A DNA stretch of 64,000 bases from Sphingobacteriales bacterium (GCA_025353765.1 JANXOD010000044.1:1-64000); one strand, 5' to 3'. Shown: positions 43,922-55,090, counted from the first letter of the stretch. Program-made: numbers and translations. Notes: generated by a model not told the origin, from the sequence alone.

Positions 43922-44233
43922 TTACTTCTTAAGCAATACAATACATTTATCTATTTCGCGTACAAATTCGCTAATTTTTTGCTTTATGTCAAGAGTTTTT
44001 TCATCTGTATTCAAATCAGTTGAAGAAATTCCTTCTAACGACCGGGCTAAAGTAAGTACTCTAACCTTCTCTCCAAGCTCAATAACCTTGTTTTTACTGG
44101 TATCTAAGGCTACTTTTACGGATTGATTTTCTAATTTTAACAGGTCATTTTCTTCCTGCAAAGCAGCATACAAGTCTATAAGTCTTGCCGTTTTATCTAC
44201 TACTTTACTAAGTTGATCTGCTACTTGTGACAT
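43922..44233 (-). CDS. Coiled-coil protein upstream of zapA (ZapB-like in form)
   Basis: The product has 103 residues, almost entirely helical with heptads (LIDLYAALQEENDLLKLENQ, NKVIELGEKVRVLTLARSLE). The short coiled coil and its place before zapA suggest a divisome partner similar in form to ZapB, but no diagnostic motif proves it. No membrane segment. Confidence 0.7.
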   Translation of the reverse strand: MSQVADQLSKVVDKTARLIDLYAALQEENDLLKLENQSVKVALDTSKNKVIELGEKVRVLTLARSLEGISSTDLNTDEKTLDIKQKISEFVREIDKCIVLLKK

Positions 44234-44240
44234 TATTGTG

Positions 44241-44333
44241 GGTTATGAGTTGTGAGTTGTGAGTTGTAGGATTATCACAAGATTTTTTGTTTAAAAATCC
44301 ACTTACAACCTGCAACTTAAAACCTACAACTAT
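44241..44333 (-). repeat. 7-bp-period intergenic repeat with opposed halves
   Basis: On the plus strand gagttgt units start at 44247, 44254 and 44261. After a short spacer the complementary words follow with caac (or aaac) at 44306, 44313, 44320 and 44327. All steps are exactly 7 bp. The two halves can pair as a hairpin (agttgtagg with cctacaact). It lies between two minus-strand genes, pheT and the coiled-coil gene. Confidence 0.8.
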
Positions 44334-46729
44334 TTTCTAATCTCTGCTCCCGCTTCTTTCTCGAAATTAAGAATTAATTTTTGCATAATGCCGTCTATCT
44401 GCTTATCCGTAAGCGTTTTTTCTTCATCCTGCAAAATAAAACTTAAGGCGTATGATTTTTTTCCTTCCGGAAGTTTATCGCCTTCGTATACATCGAAAAC
44501 ATTCACTTCTTTTAAAATTCCCTTTTCAGTTTTTTGGGCAATTTGTTTTAACTGATTAAAGGAAACTTCTTTATTGAGCAGCATGGATAAATCACGACGA
44601 ACGGCCGGGAATTTTGAAATTTCTTTATATGCGATCCTATTATTCCGGATTGCTTTGAGGATTACATCCCAATCAAAATCTGCATAAAATACTTCACCTG
44701 ATATATCCAGTTTTTTCAATGCTGATTTAGATACACTACCAAATTCCACTAAGTTCTTTTCGCCTTTACGATAAGTAATGCCTAAAGATAAGTTTGCATT
44801 TTCGGTATCAACAGAGAGGAAACCTGGTACATTTACCCGACTAATGATGGCATCAACTACAGCTTTTAAATTATAAAAACTAGCATTTGCTGACTTGACA
44901 TTCCAGTTTTCCGAGCTATTATCTCCACTTATAAAAATCGCTAAATGCTGATTTTCCTTAAATCCCTCGCCATCCAGATTATAGATCTTACCAAACTCAT
45001 ACAGCTTCAAATTGGCATTTCTGCGATTTTGGTTATAAGAAATTGCTTCTAATCCCGAAAAAAGTAAACTTTGGCGCATTACATCCAGATCACTGCTTAA
45101 AGGATTTAAAATTTTTACAGCCTTATCGGGATCGGAAGAATAAGATAGTTTGGTTAAAGAGTTGGATAATATTTCCACAAATCCATTAGCAGTTAACATA
45201 TCTGCAACCTGATTTTGAACCACTTCCTTGTCAGGCTTAGTGCCATAATTAAGCGAAGCACGTATTTGTATTGGAATTTCTACATTATTATATCCATGGA
45301 TCCGTAAAATCTCCTCAATAATATCTACTTCGCGGGTTACATCCACTTTATAAGCCGGTACTTCAAGCACCAGACCTTCTTCTGTCTCTTTTGAAATAGT
45401 AATTCCAAGGCCTGTTAAAATAGATTTAATCTCGCTATGCGGAATTGACTTACCAATTAAACGATCCACATTTGTATAACTTATGTTTACTTGAAAAGGA
45501 GAAACAGGAGCAGGATAAAAATCAGAAATGGCAGAAGAAATAGATCCGCCAGCTAACTCTTTTATTAATAATGCGGCTCTTTTTAAAGCTATAACCGTCA
45601 TTTCCGGATCTGTACCGCGTTCGAAACGGAAAGAAGCATCTGTTTTTAAACCAAAACGCTTAGATGTTTTTCGTACCGATACGGCATTGAACCAGGCACT
45701 TTCTAAAAACAGATTTGTTGTACTTGCTTTAACTCCGGATGTTGTTCCACCAAAAACTCCTGCTATACACATGGGCTCTTTTGCATTACAGATCACTAAA
45801 TCATCTGCTGATAATTTTCGTTCTACATCATCCAATGTAGTAAATGGCGTTCCTTCAGCACATTTTTTAACAATAACTTTCCCACCTGTTATGGCGTCAG
45901 CATCAAAAGCATGCAAAGGCTGACCAAGATCATGCAATACATAATTGGTTACATCTACCACGTTATTAATCGGGCGAATGCCTATTATATTTAATTTATC
46001 CTTTAACCATTCTGGCGATTCTTTGATGGTCACCCCGCTTAGGGTTACTGAAGAATAACGCGGACAAGCCTGCTCATCTTCTACAAGAACCGGAATGGTT
46101 AGATCTTGATTATCTGTTTTAAAACCTGAAATATCCGGCATGGTGATGGTAGTTTTTAAATATGCGGCCAAATCACGTGCTACACCTAAATGAGAAGCAG
46201 CATCTGCACGGTTTGGCGTCAGGCCAATCTCAAACAGATAATCATCTTCCAGTTTAAAATAATCTTTGGCTTTTGATCCAATTTGAACATTCACATCCAA
46301 AACTAAAATACCCTCATGATCTGAACCTAAACCAATTTCATCTTCTGCACAGATCATTCCTTCGGATACTTCACCCCTGATTTTTGATTTAGTAATTTTA
46401 AAAGGCTCTCCTATTGTTGGATAAACGGTGGTATTTACGGTTGCTACAATAACTTTCTGCCCGGCCGCTACATTATGTGCACCACAAACTATCTGAAGAT
46501 CTTCTTCAAAACCAACGTCTACTTTAGTAACCTTTAAACGATCTGCATTAGGATGCTGACTACATTCTTTAACATACCCAATCACCAATCCTTCCAGTCC
46601 GCCGGGAATGCTTTGCACTTTTTCCAGGCTTTCTACTTCCAACCCGATATTGGTTAATATAAGTGAAATTGCTTCGGGAGTTTTATCGGTTTGGATGAAT
46701 TGCTTCAGCCATTTGTAAGAGATCTTCAT
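44330..46729 (-). CDS. pheT: Phenylalanine--tRNA ligase beta subunit
   Basis: The product has 799 residues with the bacterial domain order: N-terminal domain, EMAP/tRNA-binding domain (~40-150, VIGYVKECSQHPNADRLKVT), B3/B4 editing domain (~210-390, GGTTSGVKASTTNLFLESAW), B5 (~400-480, EVDIIEEILRIHGYNNVEIP), catalytic-like core, and C-terminal FDX-ACB anticodon-binding domain (KFPAVRRDLSMLLNKEVSF). It charges tRNA-Phe as an alpha2beta2 complex; pheS is not in the window. Confidence 0.97.
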   Translation of the reverse strand: MKISYKWLKQFIQTDKTPEAISLILTNIGLEVESLEKVQSIPGGLEGLVIGYVKECSQHPNADRLKVTKVDVGFEEDLQIVCGAHNVAAGQKVIVATVNTTVYPTIGEPFKITKSKIRGEVSEGMICAEDEIGLGSDHEGILVLDVNVQIGSKAKDYFKLEDDYLFEIGLTPNRADAASHLGVARDLAAYLKTTITMPDISGFKTDNQDLTIPVLVEDEQACPRYSSVTLSGVTIKESPEWLKDKLNIIGIRPINNVVDVTNYVLHDLGQPLHAFDADAITGGKVIVKKCAEGTPFTTLDDVERKLSADDLVICNAKEPMCIAGVFGGTTSGVKASTTNLFLESAWFNAVSVRKTSKRFGLKTDASFRFERGTDPEMTVIALKRAALLIKELAGGSISSAISDFYPAPVSPFQVNISYTNVDRLIGKSIPHSEIKSILTGLGITISKETEEGLVLEVPAYKVDVTREVDIIEEILRIHGYNNVEIPIQIRASLNYGTKPDKEVVQNQVADMLTANGFVEILSNSLTKLSYSSDPDKAVKILNPLSSDLDVMRQSLLFSGLEAISYNQNRRNANLKLYEFGKIYNLDGEGFKENQHLAIFISGDNSSENWNVKSANASFYNLKAVVDAIISRVNVPGFLSVDTENANLSLGITYRKGEKNLVEFGSVSKSALKKLDISGEVFYADFDWDVILKAIRNNRIAYKEISKFPAVRRDLSMLLNKEVSFNQLKQIAQKTEKGILKEVNVFDVYEGDKLPEGKKSYALSFILQDEEKTLTDKQIDGIMQKLILNFEKEAGAEIRK

Positions 46730-46760
46730 GCTAAAAAATGATAAACGGCAAAGATAGAAA

Positions 46761-46897
46761 GAGATTTGAGATAATAGATGTGAGATGCAAGATTGGGGTA
46801 TTGAGTAATGCGTATTGCGATGTAAAAATGTAAGATAAGAGGTGCGAGATGTGAAATGTAGGATTTTTACTAACTGCTACTGCCAACTGCTAACTTT
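46761..46897 (-). repeat. 7-bp-period intergenic repeat upstream of pheT
   Basis: The words gat/gta recur at 46763, 46770, 46777, 46784, 46791, 46798 (gg-gta), 46805, 46812 and 46819, then after a one-base slip at 46834, 46848 and 46862: seven-base steps throughout (gagatgt gagatgc aagattg). From 46874 a second heptamer type follows (ctgctaa at 46874, 46880, 46887, 46894). Unit sequences drift, but the period holds for ~130 bp. It fills the gap between radC and pheT. Confidence 0.82.
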
Positions 46898-46902
46898 CCC
46901 GA

Positions 46903-47601
46903 CTACAATATTCCTTCATCAGCAAAGCTAAAAAAACCATTATCTGAAATAATTAAATGATCTAAAACAGGAATATCCAACAACTGGCCGGCAGATTTCA
47001 GTTTGCTTGTTAAGTTCAGATCAGCCTGGCTGGGCTTTAAATTACCTGACGGATGATTATGAGCCATAATAATATAGGCTGCATGATTTTCCAGAGCTAC
47101 ATTAAAAATAATTTTCGGATCGGCTATCGTCCCTGCCTGTCCACCTTTACTAATCAAATGCTTGGAGGTGATTTTATTAGCACGGTTTAAAAGCAATACC
47201 CAAAATTCTTCATGATTAATATCTTCAAATTGGGAGCCAATAGCCTGATAAACATCTTTACTGGATTTCACTTTTACCTGATCAGGTGCAATAGCATCCT
47301 TTCTTCGCCTTCCCAATTCAAGGGCTGCGATAATGCTTATTGCTTTAGCTTCACCAATCCCTTTAAATTTAGAAAGCTCTTGTATACTTAGTTTCCCAAG
47401 CTGGTTGAGATCATGATTACAGGCATGCAAAATGCGTTTGCTCAGTTCAACAGCACTTTCATTTCTGCTGCCCGAACCAATCAGGATTGCAATTAATTCT
47501 GCATCACTCAAAAATCGTCTTCCCTGTTGTGATAATTTTTCTCTCGGACGATCTTCTTCCGCCCAGGATTTGATGGTTAAATTTTCAACATATATTCCCA
47601 T
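46903..47601 (-). CDS. radC: RadC family JAB-domain protein
   Basis: The product has 232 residues: N-terminal UPF0758 helix-hairpin-helix region (LGKLSIQELSKFKGIGEAKA) and a C-terminal JAMM/MPN metalloprotease-like domain with MAHNHPSGNLKPSQADL (HxHPSG-x8-D zinc motif). Family name comes from an old repair phenotype; the biochemical role is unsettled. The start ATG at 47601 gives a standard length. Confidence 0.93.
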   Translation of the reverse strand: MGIYVENLTIKSWAEEDRPREKLSQQGRRFLSDAELIAILIGSGSRNESAVELSKRILHACNHDLNQLGKLSIQELSKFKGIGEAKAISIIAALELGRRRKDAIAPDQVKVKSSKDVYQAIGSQFEDINHEEFWVLLLNRANKITSKHLISKGGQAGTIADPKIIFNVALENHAAYIIMAHNHPSGNLKPSQADLNLTSKLKSAGQLLDIPVLDHLIISDNGFFSFADEGIL

Positions 47602-47640
47602 AGATAGGAATAAAAATAAACAAAATCGGGCAGAAACTAA

Positions 47641-47672
47641 AAAAGGGCTTTGATACTATCAAAACCCTTTTT
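47641..47672 (-). terminator. Terminator after rpsT
   Basis: The hairpin aaaagggctttga/tcaaaaccctttt with one mismatch and a tight loop ends about 18 bp past the rpsT stop, with A/T tracts on both sides so that it can serve either strand. Confidence 0.75.
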
Positions 47673-47688
47673 CAATACATTTTAAATA

Positions 47689-47943
47689 TTATTTCAAGCT
47701 GTTAACGTACTTAGTTAACTTTGATTTATTGTTTGATGCTTTGTTTTTATGGATGATATTCTTTTTCGCCAAACGGTCAAGCATAGAGATCACTTTAGTC
47801 AAAAGTGGGGTAGCTTCAGATTTCTCTGTGGTAGTACGTAATCTTTTGATAGCTGATCTTGTAGTTTTTGCCTGATAACGATTACGTAAACGCTTAGCTG
47901 CGTTTGATCTTATTCTCTTGATCGATGATTTATGATTTGCCAT
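47689..47943 (-). CDS. rpsT: 30S ribosomal protein S20
   Basis: The product has 84 residues, very basic: [20 protein letters not shown] start, helical bundle, ALRTTTEK-like middle and [20 protein letters not shown] end, all diagnostic of bS20. It binds 16S rRNA during small subunit assembly. Monocistronic, with terminator. Confidence 0.97.
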   Translation of the reverse strand: MANHKSSIKRIRSNAAKRLRNRYQAKTTRSAIKRLRTTTEKSEATPLLTKVISMLDRLAKKNIIHKNKASNNKSKLTKYVNSLK

Positions 47944-48105
47944 TTCTTAGCTTGTTTTTTCGTCTTATTTTAAGGACTGCAAATATATACCGATTATTTT
48001 AATATCCAAAGGGCTTTTTAAAAAATCATTCATAAGATGTAATGACTGTTCCTATTTCTTCTCACAGCGTAAATTTATTACTATCTTAATAGCTATTTAT
48101 AAGCT

Positions 48106-48780
48106 ATGAACTTTCTCTCGCATTTTTATTTTGACAGGCATACTATAGATCCTAATCAGGTTTTAGGAACAGTATTGCCAGATCTGGTGAAAAATGCACG
48201 AAAAGATTGGCATCTTCATCCTCAAAAGCATAAAGAATATTTTCAGCATTCGGAGACGATGTGTTCTATATTTTCTGGCTGGAAACGTCATCTTGAAGTA
48301 GATTTATACTTCCACTCGTCGGATTTTTTTACAGAACATACCAAAGCTATTCGCTTATTAATAGCACCTGTACTTGAGCATTCTCCGGTAAGGCCTTCGT
48401 TTTTAGCTCATATTTCACTTGAAATTATGCTCGACAATATTTTAATAACTGAAAAGAGGGTCAATGTGAGTGATTTTTATGAACAATTAAAAAAATCAGA
48501 CCGACCTTCATTAACTCAATTTCTAAGTTTAAGTATGCTGGATGATGGTCCGCATTTCTTTCGGTTTTTTGACCAATTTATGAAAACAGCTTATTTACAT
48601 AGTTATCAGGAATCCGGCAATATGATCTATGCACTCAATCGTATTTGCATGCGGCTCTGGAAAGATCCGCTTAACGAAACACAGAAATTAAAGCTTACCA
48701 TAATTCTACTAAACTATAAGGAATATCTGCAAAACGTTTTTATGAGTATCTTTGAGGATATCGAAAGCCGCCTCAGTTAA
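48106..48780 (+). CDS. Acyl carrier protein phosphodiesterase (AcpH/DUF479)
   Basis: The product has 224 residues. MNFLSHFYFDR, VLGTVLPDLVKNARKDW and HLEVDLYFHSS are the conserved His/Asp motifs of the AcpH family (HD-like fold, Mn2+-dependent), which removes the phosphopantetheine arm from acyl carrier protein. Length is near the E. coli enzyme (193) with a small extension. Its stop overlaps the next ATG by one base. Confidence 0.85.
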   Translation: MNFLSHFYFDRHTIDPNQVLGTVLPDLVKNARKDWHLHPQKHKEYFQHSETMCSIFSGWKRHLEVDLYFHSSDFFTEHTKAIRLLIAPVLEHSPVRPSFLAHISLEIMLDNILITEKRVNVSDFYEQLKKSDRPSLTQFLSLSMLDDGPHFFRFFDQFMKTAYLHSYQESGNMIYALNRICMRLWKDPLNETQKLKLTIILLNYKEYLQNVFMSIFEDIESRLS

Positions 48781-49883
48781 TGCGCCAAAAATATTTTTTT
48801 CTTCTACTCTTGACTATTCCTTTTTTTGCATCGGCTCAAAAGCGCAAATACAGTAATGAATTTTTAAATATTGGGGTAGGTTCCAGGGCATTTGGGATGT
48901 CGCAATCTGTAGTGGCATCTGTAGATGATGTGACGGCAGGATATTGGAATCCGGCAGGTCTGACAAGCATGAGGACCAACTCCGAAGCAAGCCTGATGCA
49001 TTCGGAATACTTTGCCGGAATAGCTAAATATGATTATTTAGGTTTTGCAACCGCTGTTGCGGATAATACAGCCGTTGTGGGTGCAAGTATTATTCGTTTC
49101 GCAGTGGATGATATTCCGGATACTTCAGAACTGATAGATGGCGATGGTAATATCAATTATGATCGCGTAAAATCATTTTCTGCTGCCGATTATGCCTTTA
49201 TTTTTTCGTATGCCCGCAAAAAAACTAAAGCAGGTGATAAAAGAAGTTTATCTGCAAAAAGAAATGAAAATGGCCTCAGTTATGGCGCAAATGTGAAGAT
49301 AATTCATCGCATCATTGGTGAATATGGTAAATCATACGGATTTGGAATTGATGCCGGTGCCCAGTTAAAAAAAGGTCCATGGACTTTTGCAGCCGTTGGC
49401 CGGGATATTACCACAACCTTTAATTCATGGAGCTATAATGTGGATAAACTATCCACCGTTTTTACAGCTACTGGCAATGAAATACCAAAAAACTCTACAG
49501 AAACAACTTTCCCAAAAATCATATTAGGAACTGCGTACAAACCTGTTCTTAAAGGCAATTTCGGTTTAACCACAGAAGTAAACCTAAATTTGACAACAGA
49601 TGGGAAACGAAATGTACTAATAGCAGCCAATCCGGTAAGCATAGACCCCACGTTTGGTTTTGAATTAGATTATAAACAAATTGCTTTTTTACGTGGAGGC
49701 GGAGGAAATATCCAAAAATCTACTGATTTTGATGGCCACAAAGCGTATACCTTTCAACCCAACATGGGTGTTGGAATACACATTAAAAATTTTGCCTTAG
49801 ATTATGCCTTGACAGATATTGGCAATACATCTGATGCGCTATACAGCAATGTATTTTCTATACGGCTTGAGTTTGGGAAGTAA
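48780..49883 (+). CDS. PorV/PorQ family outer membrane protein
   Basis: The product has 367 residues with signal peptide to ~20 (LLLLTIPFFASAQ), then FLNIGVGSRAFGMSQSVVAS and GYWNPAGLTSM, the FadL-like signature of PorV/PorQ proteins, and a beta barrel ending NVFSIRLEFGK. Family members shuttle or process type IX secretion substrates (PorV) or support the system (PorQ). Which one this is cannot be told without comparison. Translationally coupled to the AcpH gene. Confidence 0.82.
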   Translation: MRQKYFFLLLLTIPFFASAQKRKYSNEFLNIGVGSRAFGMSQSVVASVDDVTAGYWNPAGLTSMRTNSEASLMHSEYFAGIAKYDYLGFATAVADNTAVVGASIIRFAVDDIPDTSELIDGDGNINYDRVKSFSAADYAFIFSYARKKTKAGDKRSLSAKRNENGLSYGANVKIIHRIIGEYGKSYGFGIDAGAQLKKGPWTFAAVGRDITTTFNSWSYNVDKLSTVFTATGNEIPKNSTETTFPKIILGTAYKPVLKGNFGLTTEVNLNLTTDGKRNVLIAANPVSIDPTFGFELDYKQIAFLRGGGGNIQKSTDFDGHKAYTFQPNMGVGIHIKNFALDYALTDIGNTSDALYSNVFSIRLEFGK

Positions 49884-49921
49884 GTTTCGGCAAATTGTTA
49901 ATAGCTTTGGCACAGTTCGAT

Positions 49922-50134
49922 GAACGCTCGCATAATCACAGAATCACTTTAGCAAATAGCCGAACTTAGTTTCACTTTTAAGAGAACTAGTTTAGCAAGT
50001 AGTAGAACTACTGGTTAACCTTACTAGTTGAACTGATTGAACAAAAAGCAGAACTTAGTTTCTCTTCGAAGAGAACTAGTTGAGCAAATAGTAGAGTTAG
50101 TTTTCTTCCGAACTGAACTGGTTTCCTGTCAGTA
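49922..50134 (+). repeat. 21-bp-period intergenic array (GAAC units)
   Basis: The 372-bp gap between the PorV-like gene and ligA holds units beginning GAAC/GAGT/GAAT at 49922, 49941, 49962, 49984, 50005, 50030, 50051, 50073, 50094 and 50115; most steps are 20-22 bp, with one of 25. Two unit types alternate in the best part: gaacttagtttctcttcgaa-ga and gaactagttgagcaaatagta, giving a ~43-bp higher-order repeat. No ORF or terminator was recognised. The sequence is unrelated to the 21-bp arrays at 4771 and 39230. Confidence 0.85.
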
Positions 50135-50237
50135 GAAACACCTGCAGCACATAAAAGAAGATTGCCTATATACATTTAATATCAAAATTTCTGAAACCAT
50201 TCTCTCATCCTTTGCTCACTCTTTCATTATATTATAA

Positions 50238-52268
<2,031 letters not shown>

Positions 52269-52285
52269 TCTTAACATTACATGAT

Positions 52286-53170
52286 ATGAATAAGTTTCAC
52301 GGTACTGGTGTAGCATTAGTTACTCCTTTTAAAAAAGATGGTTCTGTAGATTTTCCAGGACTTAAAAACGTAATTGATCACACTATAAATGGTGGTATTG
52401 AATATCTGGTATCATTAGGAACTACAGGTGAAACAGCAACATTAAGCAAAGACGAAAAAAAAGCAGTCTGGGATTTTACTGTAGAGAGTGTAGCAGGAAA
52501 GGTCCCATTGGTTGCAGGTATTGGAGGTAATAATACGCTCGAAGTAACTGAAGCTCTAAAGCATTTTAACAGCGCCGGTTTTGATGCTATACTTTCTGTT
52601 AGCCCTTATTATAACAAACCTACCCAGGAAGGTATTTACCAGCATTACAAGGCTATATCAGAAGCATCACCTCTTCCCATTATTTTATATAATGTTCCTG
52701 GCCGTACAGGAAGCAATATATTGGCTGAAACAACGCTGCGTTTGGCTCATGACTTTAAAAATATTATTGCGATAAAAGAAGCTTCAGGAAATTTTGACCA
52801 GTTTAATAAGATCATTAAAGATAAACCGGAAGGATTTTTATTTATCTCAGGCGATGATCCTATTACCTTACCGTTAATTGCAATGGGAGCTACAGGAGTA
52901 ATTTCTGTGGTAGCCAATGCTTTACCTGGGATTTTTTCAACTATGGTGCGTATGTGCCTGGATGGAAAATTTATTGAAGCACAGCCTTTACACTATAGTT
53001 TGATAGAAATTACAAACCTATTTTTCGCGGAAGGTAATCCGGCTGGTATAAAAGCTGCTTTAAAATTACTGGATGTATGTGGTGATGAAGTAAGATTACC
53101 ATTGGTAAACATTAGCCATTCAACTCATTTAAAAATCAAAAATGAATTAAGCAGTTTAAAATTGCTATAA
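52286..53170 (+). CDS. dapA: 4-hydroxy-tetrahydrodipicolinate synthase
   Basis: The product has 294 residues in a TIM barrel of the DHDPS/NAL family. GVALVTPFKKDGSVD, SLGTTGETATLSKDEK (substrate Thr pair), PYYNKPTQEGIYQHYK, LYNVPGRTG and the Schiff-base lysine in IIAIKEASGNF are all in place. It condenses pyruvate with aspartate semialdehyde in lysine and diaminopimelate synthesis, feeding peptidoglycan. Follows ligA in the same direction. Confidence 0.96.
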   Translation: MNKFHGTGVALVTPFKKDGSVDFPGLKNVIDHTINGGIEYLVSLGTTGETATLSKDEKKAVWDFTVESVAGKVPLVAGIGGNNTLEVTEALKHFNSAGFDAILSVSPYYNKPTQEGIYQHYKAISEASPLPIILYNVPGRTGSNILAETTLRLAHDFKNIIAIKEASGNFDQFNKIIKDKPEGFLFISGDDPITLPLIAMGATGVISVVANALPGIFSTMVRMCLDGKFIEAQPLHYSLIEITNLFFAEGNPAGIKAALKLLDVCGDEVRLPLVNISHSTHLKIKNELSSLKLL

Positions 53171-53212
53171 TCTTCAGCAAGGTGTAAAAGCTTTAAAACT
53201 TAACTAAAAGAA

Positions 53213-53244
53213 AAACCCGTTATAAACTAATTTATAACGGGTTT
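53213..53244. terminator. Terminator between dapA and the histone-like gene
   Basis: A 13-bp perfect stem aaacccgttataa/ttataacgggttt with a 6-nt loop. On the minus strand it is followed by T-rich tttcttttag, so it ends the convergent histone-like gene and probably also dapA. Confidence 0.88.
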
Positions 53245-53263
53245 AAAATAGCTTTAACTAAGA

Positions 53264-53464
53264 TTATTTTTTCTTAGCAAGTTTAGCAGCTTCTTTGTTT
53301 TTCATGTCTTGAACTTCCAGACGAATAGCTTGAGCTAAGTTTTTTAAATCCTGCATTCCTTTTCTAACACGGGTACCAGCAGCGCTGTTAGCTTTGTTGT
53401 AGAATTTGTCTGCATCACCTTCTAGTGATTCGAATAAATTTTTGGCTTCTGTGAATTTTTTCAT
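53264..53464 (-). CDS. Histone H1-like (Hc1-type) DNA-associated protein
   Basis: The product has 66 residues, basic and helical: FESLEGDADKFYNKANSAAG, TRVRKGMQDLKNLAQAIRLE and a Lys-rich tail (AAKLAKKK). It matches the small histone H1/Hc1-like proteins of Bacteroidota (related to chlamydial Hc1 in name and part of the sequence). Probably a nucleoid protein. Own terminator at 53213. Confidence 0.8.
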   Translation of the reverse strand: MKKFTEAKNLFESLEGDADKFYNKANSAAGTRVRKGMQDLKNLAQAIRLEVQDMKNKEAAKLAKKK

Positions 53465-53674
53465 TTTTAATTACTCCTTTTAGTTTTTGTGAAGGGTTAG
53501 CATTGATTACTATGAGCTAATGTAGATTCTTTTTTTGTAAAAAAAAACTTTTCAAATAAATAAAATGCTTCAATTTCAGCGTTTTTTTCCACATTCTACC
53601 GCATTTTACACAATGACCCATGTATTTAGTTATTTAAACAATTAAAATTCAACTACTTACACATTAATATAACA

Positions 53675-53709
53675 AAAAATGCCTTCCATAGCTTGTGGAA
53701 GGCATTTTT
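53675..53709 (-). terminator. Terminator of the alpha-oxoamine synthase gene
   Basis: A 14-bp stem aaaaatgccttcca/tggaaggcattttt with loop tagcttg has A/T tracts at both ends and lies 18 bp past the minus-strand stop codon. No gene on the plus strand needs it. Confidence 0.9.
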
Positions 53710-53727
53710 CATAATTCATTAAAAAAA

Positions 53728-54969
53728 TTAGACGTTAGCCATTTTTTGCTCTTTATAATGACCTTTTTTTAGTTTTTCTGCCAATTCACTGTAGGCATCT
53801 AACGTACGATTTACATCTTCTAACGTGTGCATTGCTGTTGGGATTAAACGTAACATAATTAATCCTTTTGGAATTACAGGATAAACAACTATGGAGCAGA
53901 AGATACCATAGTTTTCTCTCAAATCCATTGTGATTGCTGTAGCTTCAGCCAATTCTCCTACCAAAAATACAGGAGTAACCATGGTATTCGTTATGCCAAT
54001 ATTAAATCCTCTCTCCTTTAAACCATTTTGCAAAGCGGTGGCAATTTCCCAAAGTTTTTCACGTAACTCAGGTTTGCTTTTTAGCAACTCTAATCGTTTA
54101 CGCAATCCTATTACCATTGGCATAGGTAAAGATTTTGCAAAAGTTTGGGAACGCATATTATAGCGAAGGAAATTGGTTATTTCTTCTGTAGAAGCTATAA
54201 AAGCACCAATTCCAGCCATTGATTTTGCAAATGTACCAAAGTAAATATCTACGCCATCAATACAATTTTGAGCCTCATGAGTACCTGCTCCTGTATTTCC
54301 CATCGTACCAAAGCCATGGGCATCATCAATCAGTAAGCGAAATTTAAATTTCTTTTTTAAATCAACAATGTCTTTCAGATTACCTTGAACACCAGACATG
54401 CCAAATACGCCTTCAGTAATTACTAGAATTGCTCCACCTGTAGTTTCTACCCACTTTGCAGCACGCTCTAACTGCTTCTCCAAGCTATCCATGTCATTAT
54501 GGGAATAAACAAAGCGTTTGCCCTGATGTAAGCGGACACCATCTATAATACAAGCATGAGATTCTGCATCGTAAACAATTACATCATGGCGGTCAACTAG
54601 TGCATCAATTGCTGACATAATACCCTGATAACCGTAATTTAAAAGAAATGCATCTTGTTTTCCTACAAATTCTGCCAAGTCTTTTTCTAAGGCTTCATGA
54701 TGGTTGGAATTACCCGACATCATGCGGGCACCCATAGGATAAGCCATGCCATAATCGGCTGCTGCCTGTGCATCAGCTTTTCGCACTTCCGGATGATTAG
54801 CTAAACCTAAATAATTATTAAGGCTCCACACTAAATGCTCTTTTCCGCGAAATATCATGTGAGGAGAAATTTCACCCTCCAGTTTTGGAAAAGCAAAATA
54901 ACCATGTGCCATTTTCTGATGCTGGCCTAAAGGCCCCATATTTTTAGAAATCTTGTCAAATAAATCCAA
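53728..54969 (-). CDS. PLP-dependent alpha-oxoamine synthase (SPT/CFAT/KBL family)
   Basis: The product has 413 residues of fold type I. WSLNNYLGLANHPEV (glycine loop), DAESHACIIDG, LLIDDAHGFGTMGNTGAGTH (PLP Asp/His) and FGTFAKSMAGIGAF with the Schiff-base Lys. The family joins an amino acid to an acyl-CoA/ACP: glycine (Kbl), serine (sphingolipids) or cysteate (capnine sulfonolipids). The diverged N-terminus and the AKSMAG active site are those of the Bacteroidota lipid-forming group rather than of Kbl, so sphingolipid or sulfonolipid base synthesis is the favoured inference. The start is TTG. Confidence 0.85.
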   Translation of the reverse strand: MDLFDKISKNMGPLGQHQKMAHGYFAFPKLEGEISPHMIFRGKEHLVWSLNNYLGLANHPEVRKADAQAAADYGMAYPMGARMMSGNSNHHEALEKDLAEFVGKQDAFLLNYGYQGIMSAIDALVDRHDVIVYDAESHACIIDGVRLHQGKRFVYSHNDMDSLEKQLERAAKWVETTGGAILVITEGVFGMSGVQGNLKDIVDLKKKFKFRLLIDDAHGFGTMGNTGAGTHEAQNCIDGVDIYFGTFAKSMAGIGAFIASTEEITNFLRYNMRSQTFAKSLPMPMVIGLRKRLELLKSKPELREKLWEIATALQNGLKERGFNIGITNTMVTPVFLVGELAEATAITMDLRENYGIFCSIVVYPVIPKGLIMLRLIPTAMHTLEDVNRTLDAYSELAEKLKKGHYKEQKMANV

Positions 54970-55090
54970 TGCTATAATAATTAATTGTTATCGAATGAAG
55001 GTTTCAAAGTTAAGTTTTATGAGCCTGATTATCAATAGACATAAAAGCCCAGTTAAAAATTTGGTTTAAATATTACGCAGATATTATAAA

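Noticed and set aside
49922-50134. CRISPR array
   Set aside because: Units are contiguous and degenerate with no unique spacers of constant length and no cas genes in the window. The same applies to 4771 and 39230.
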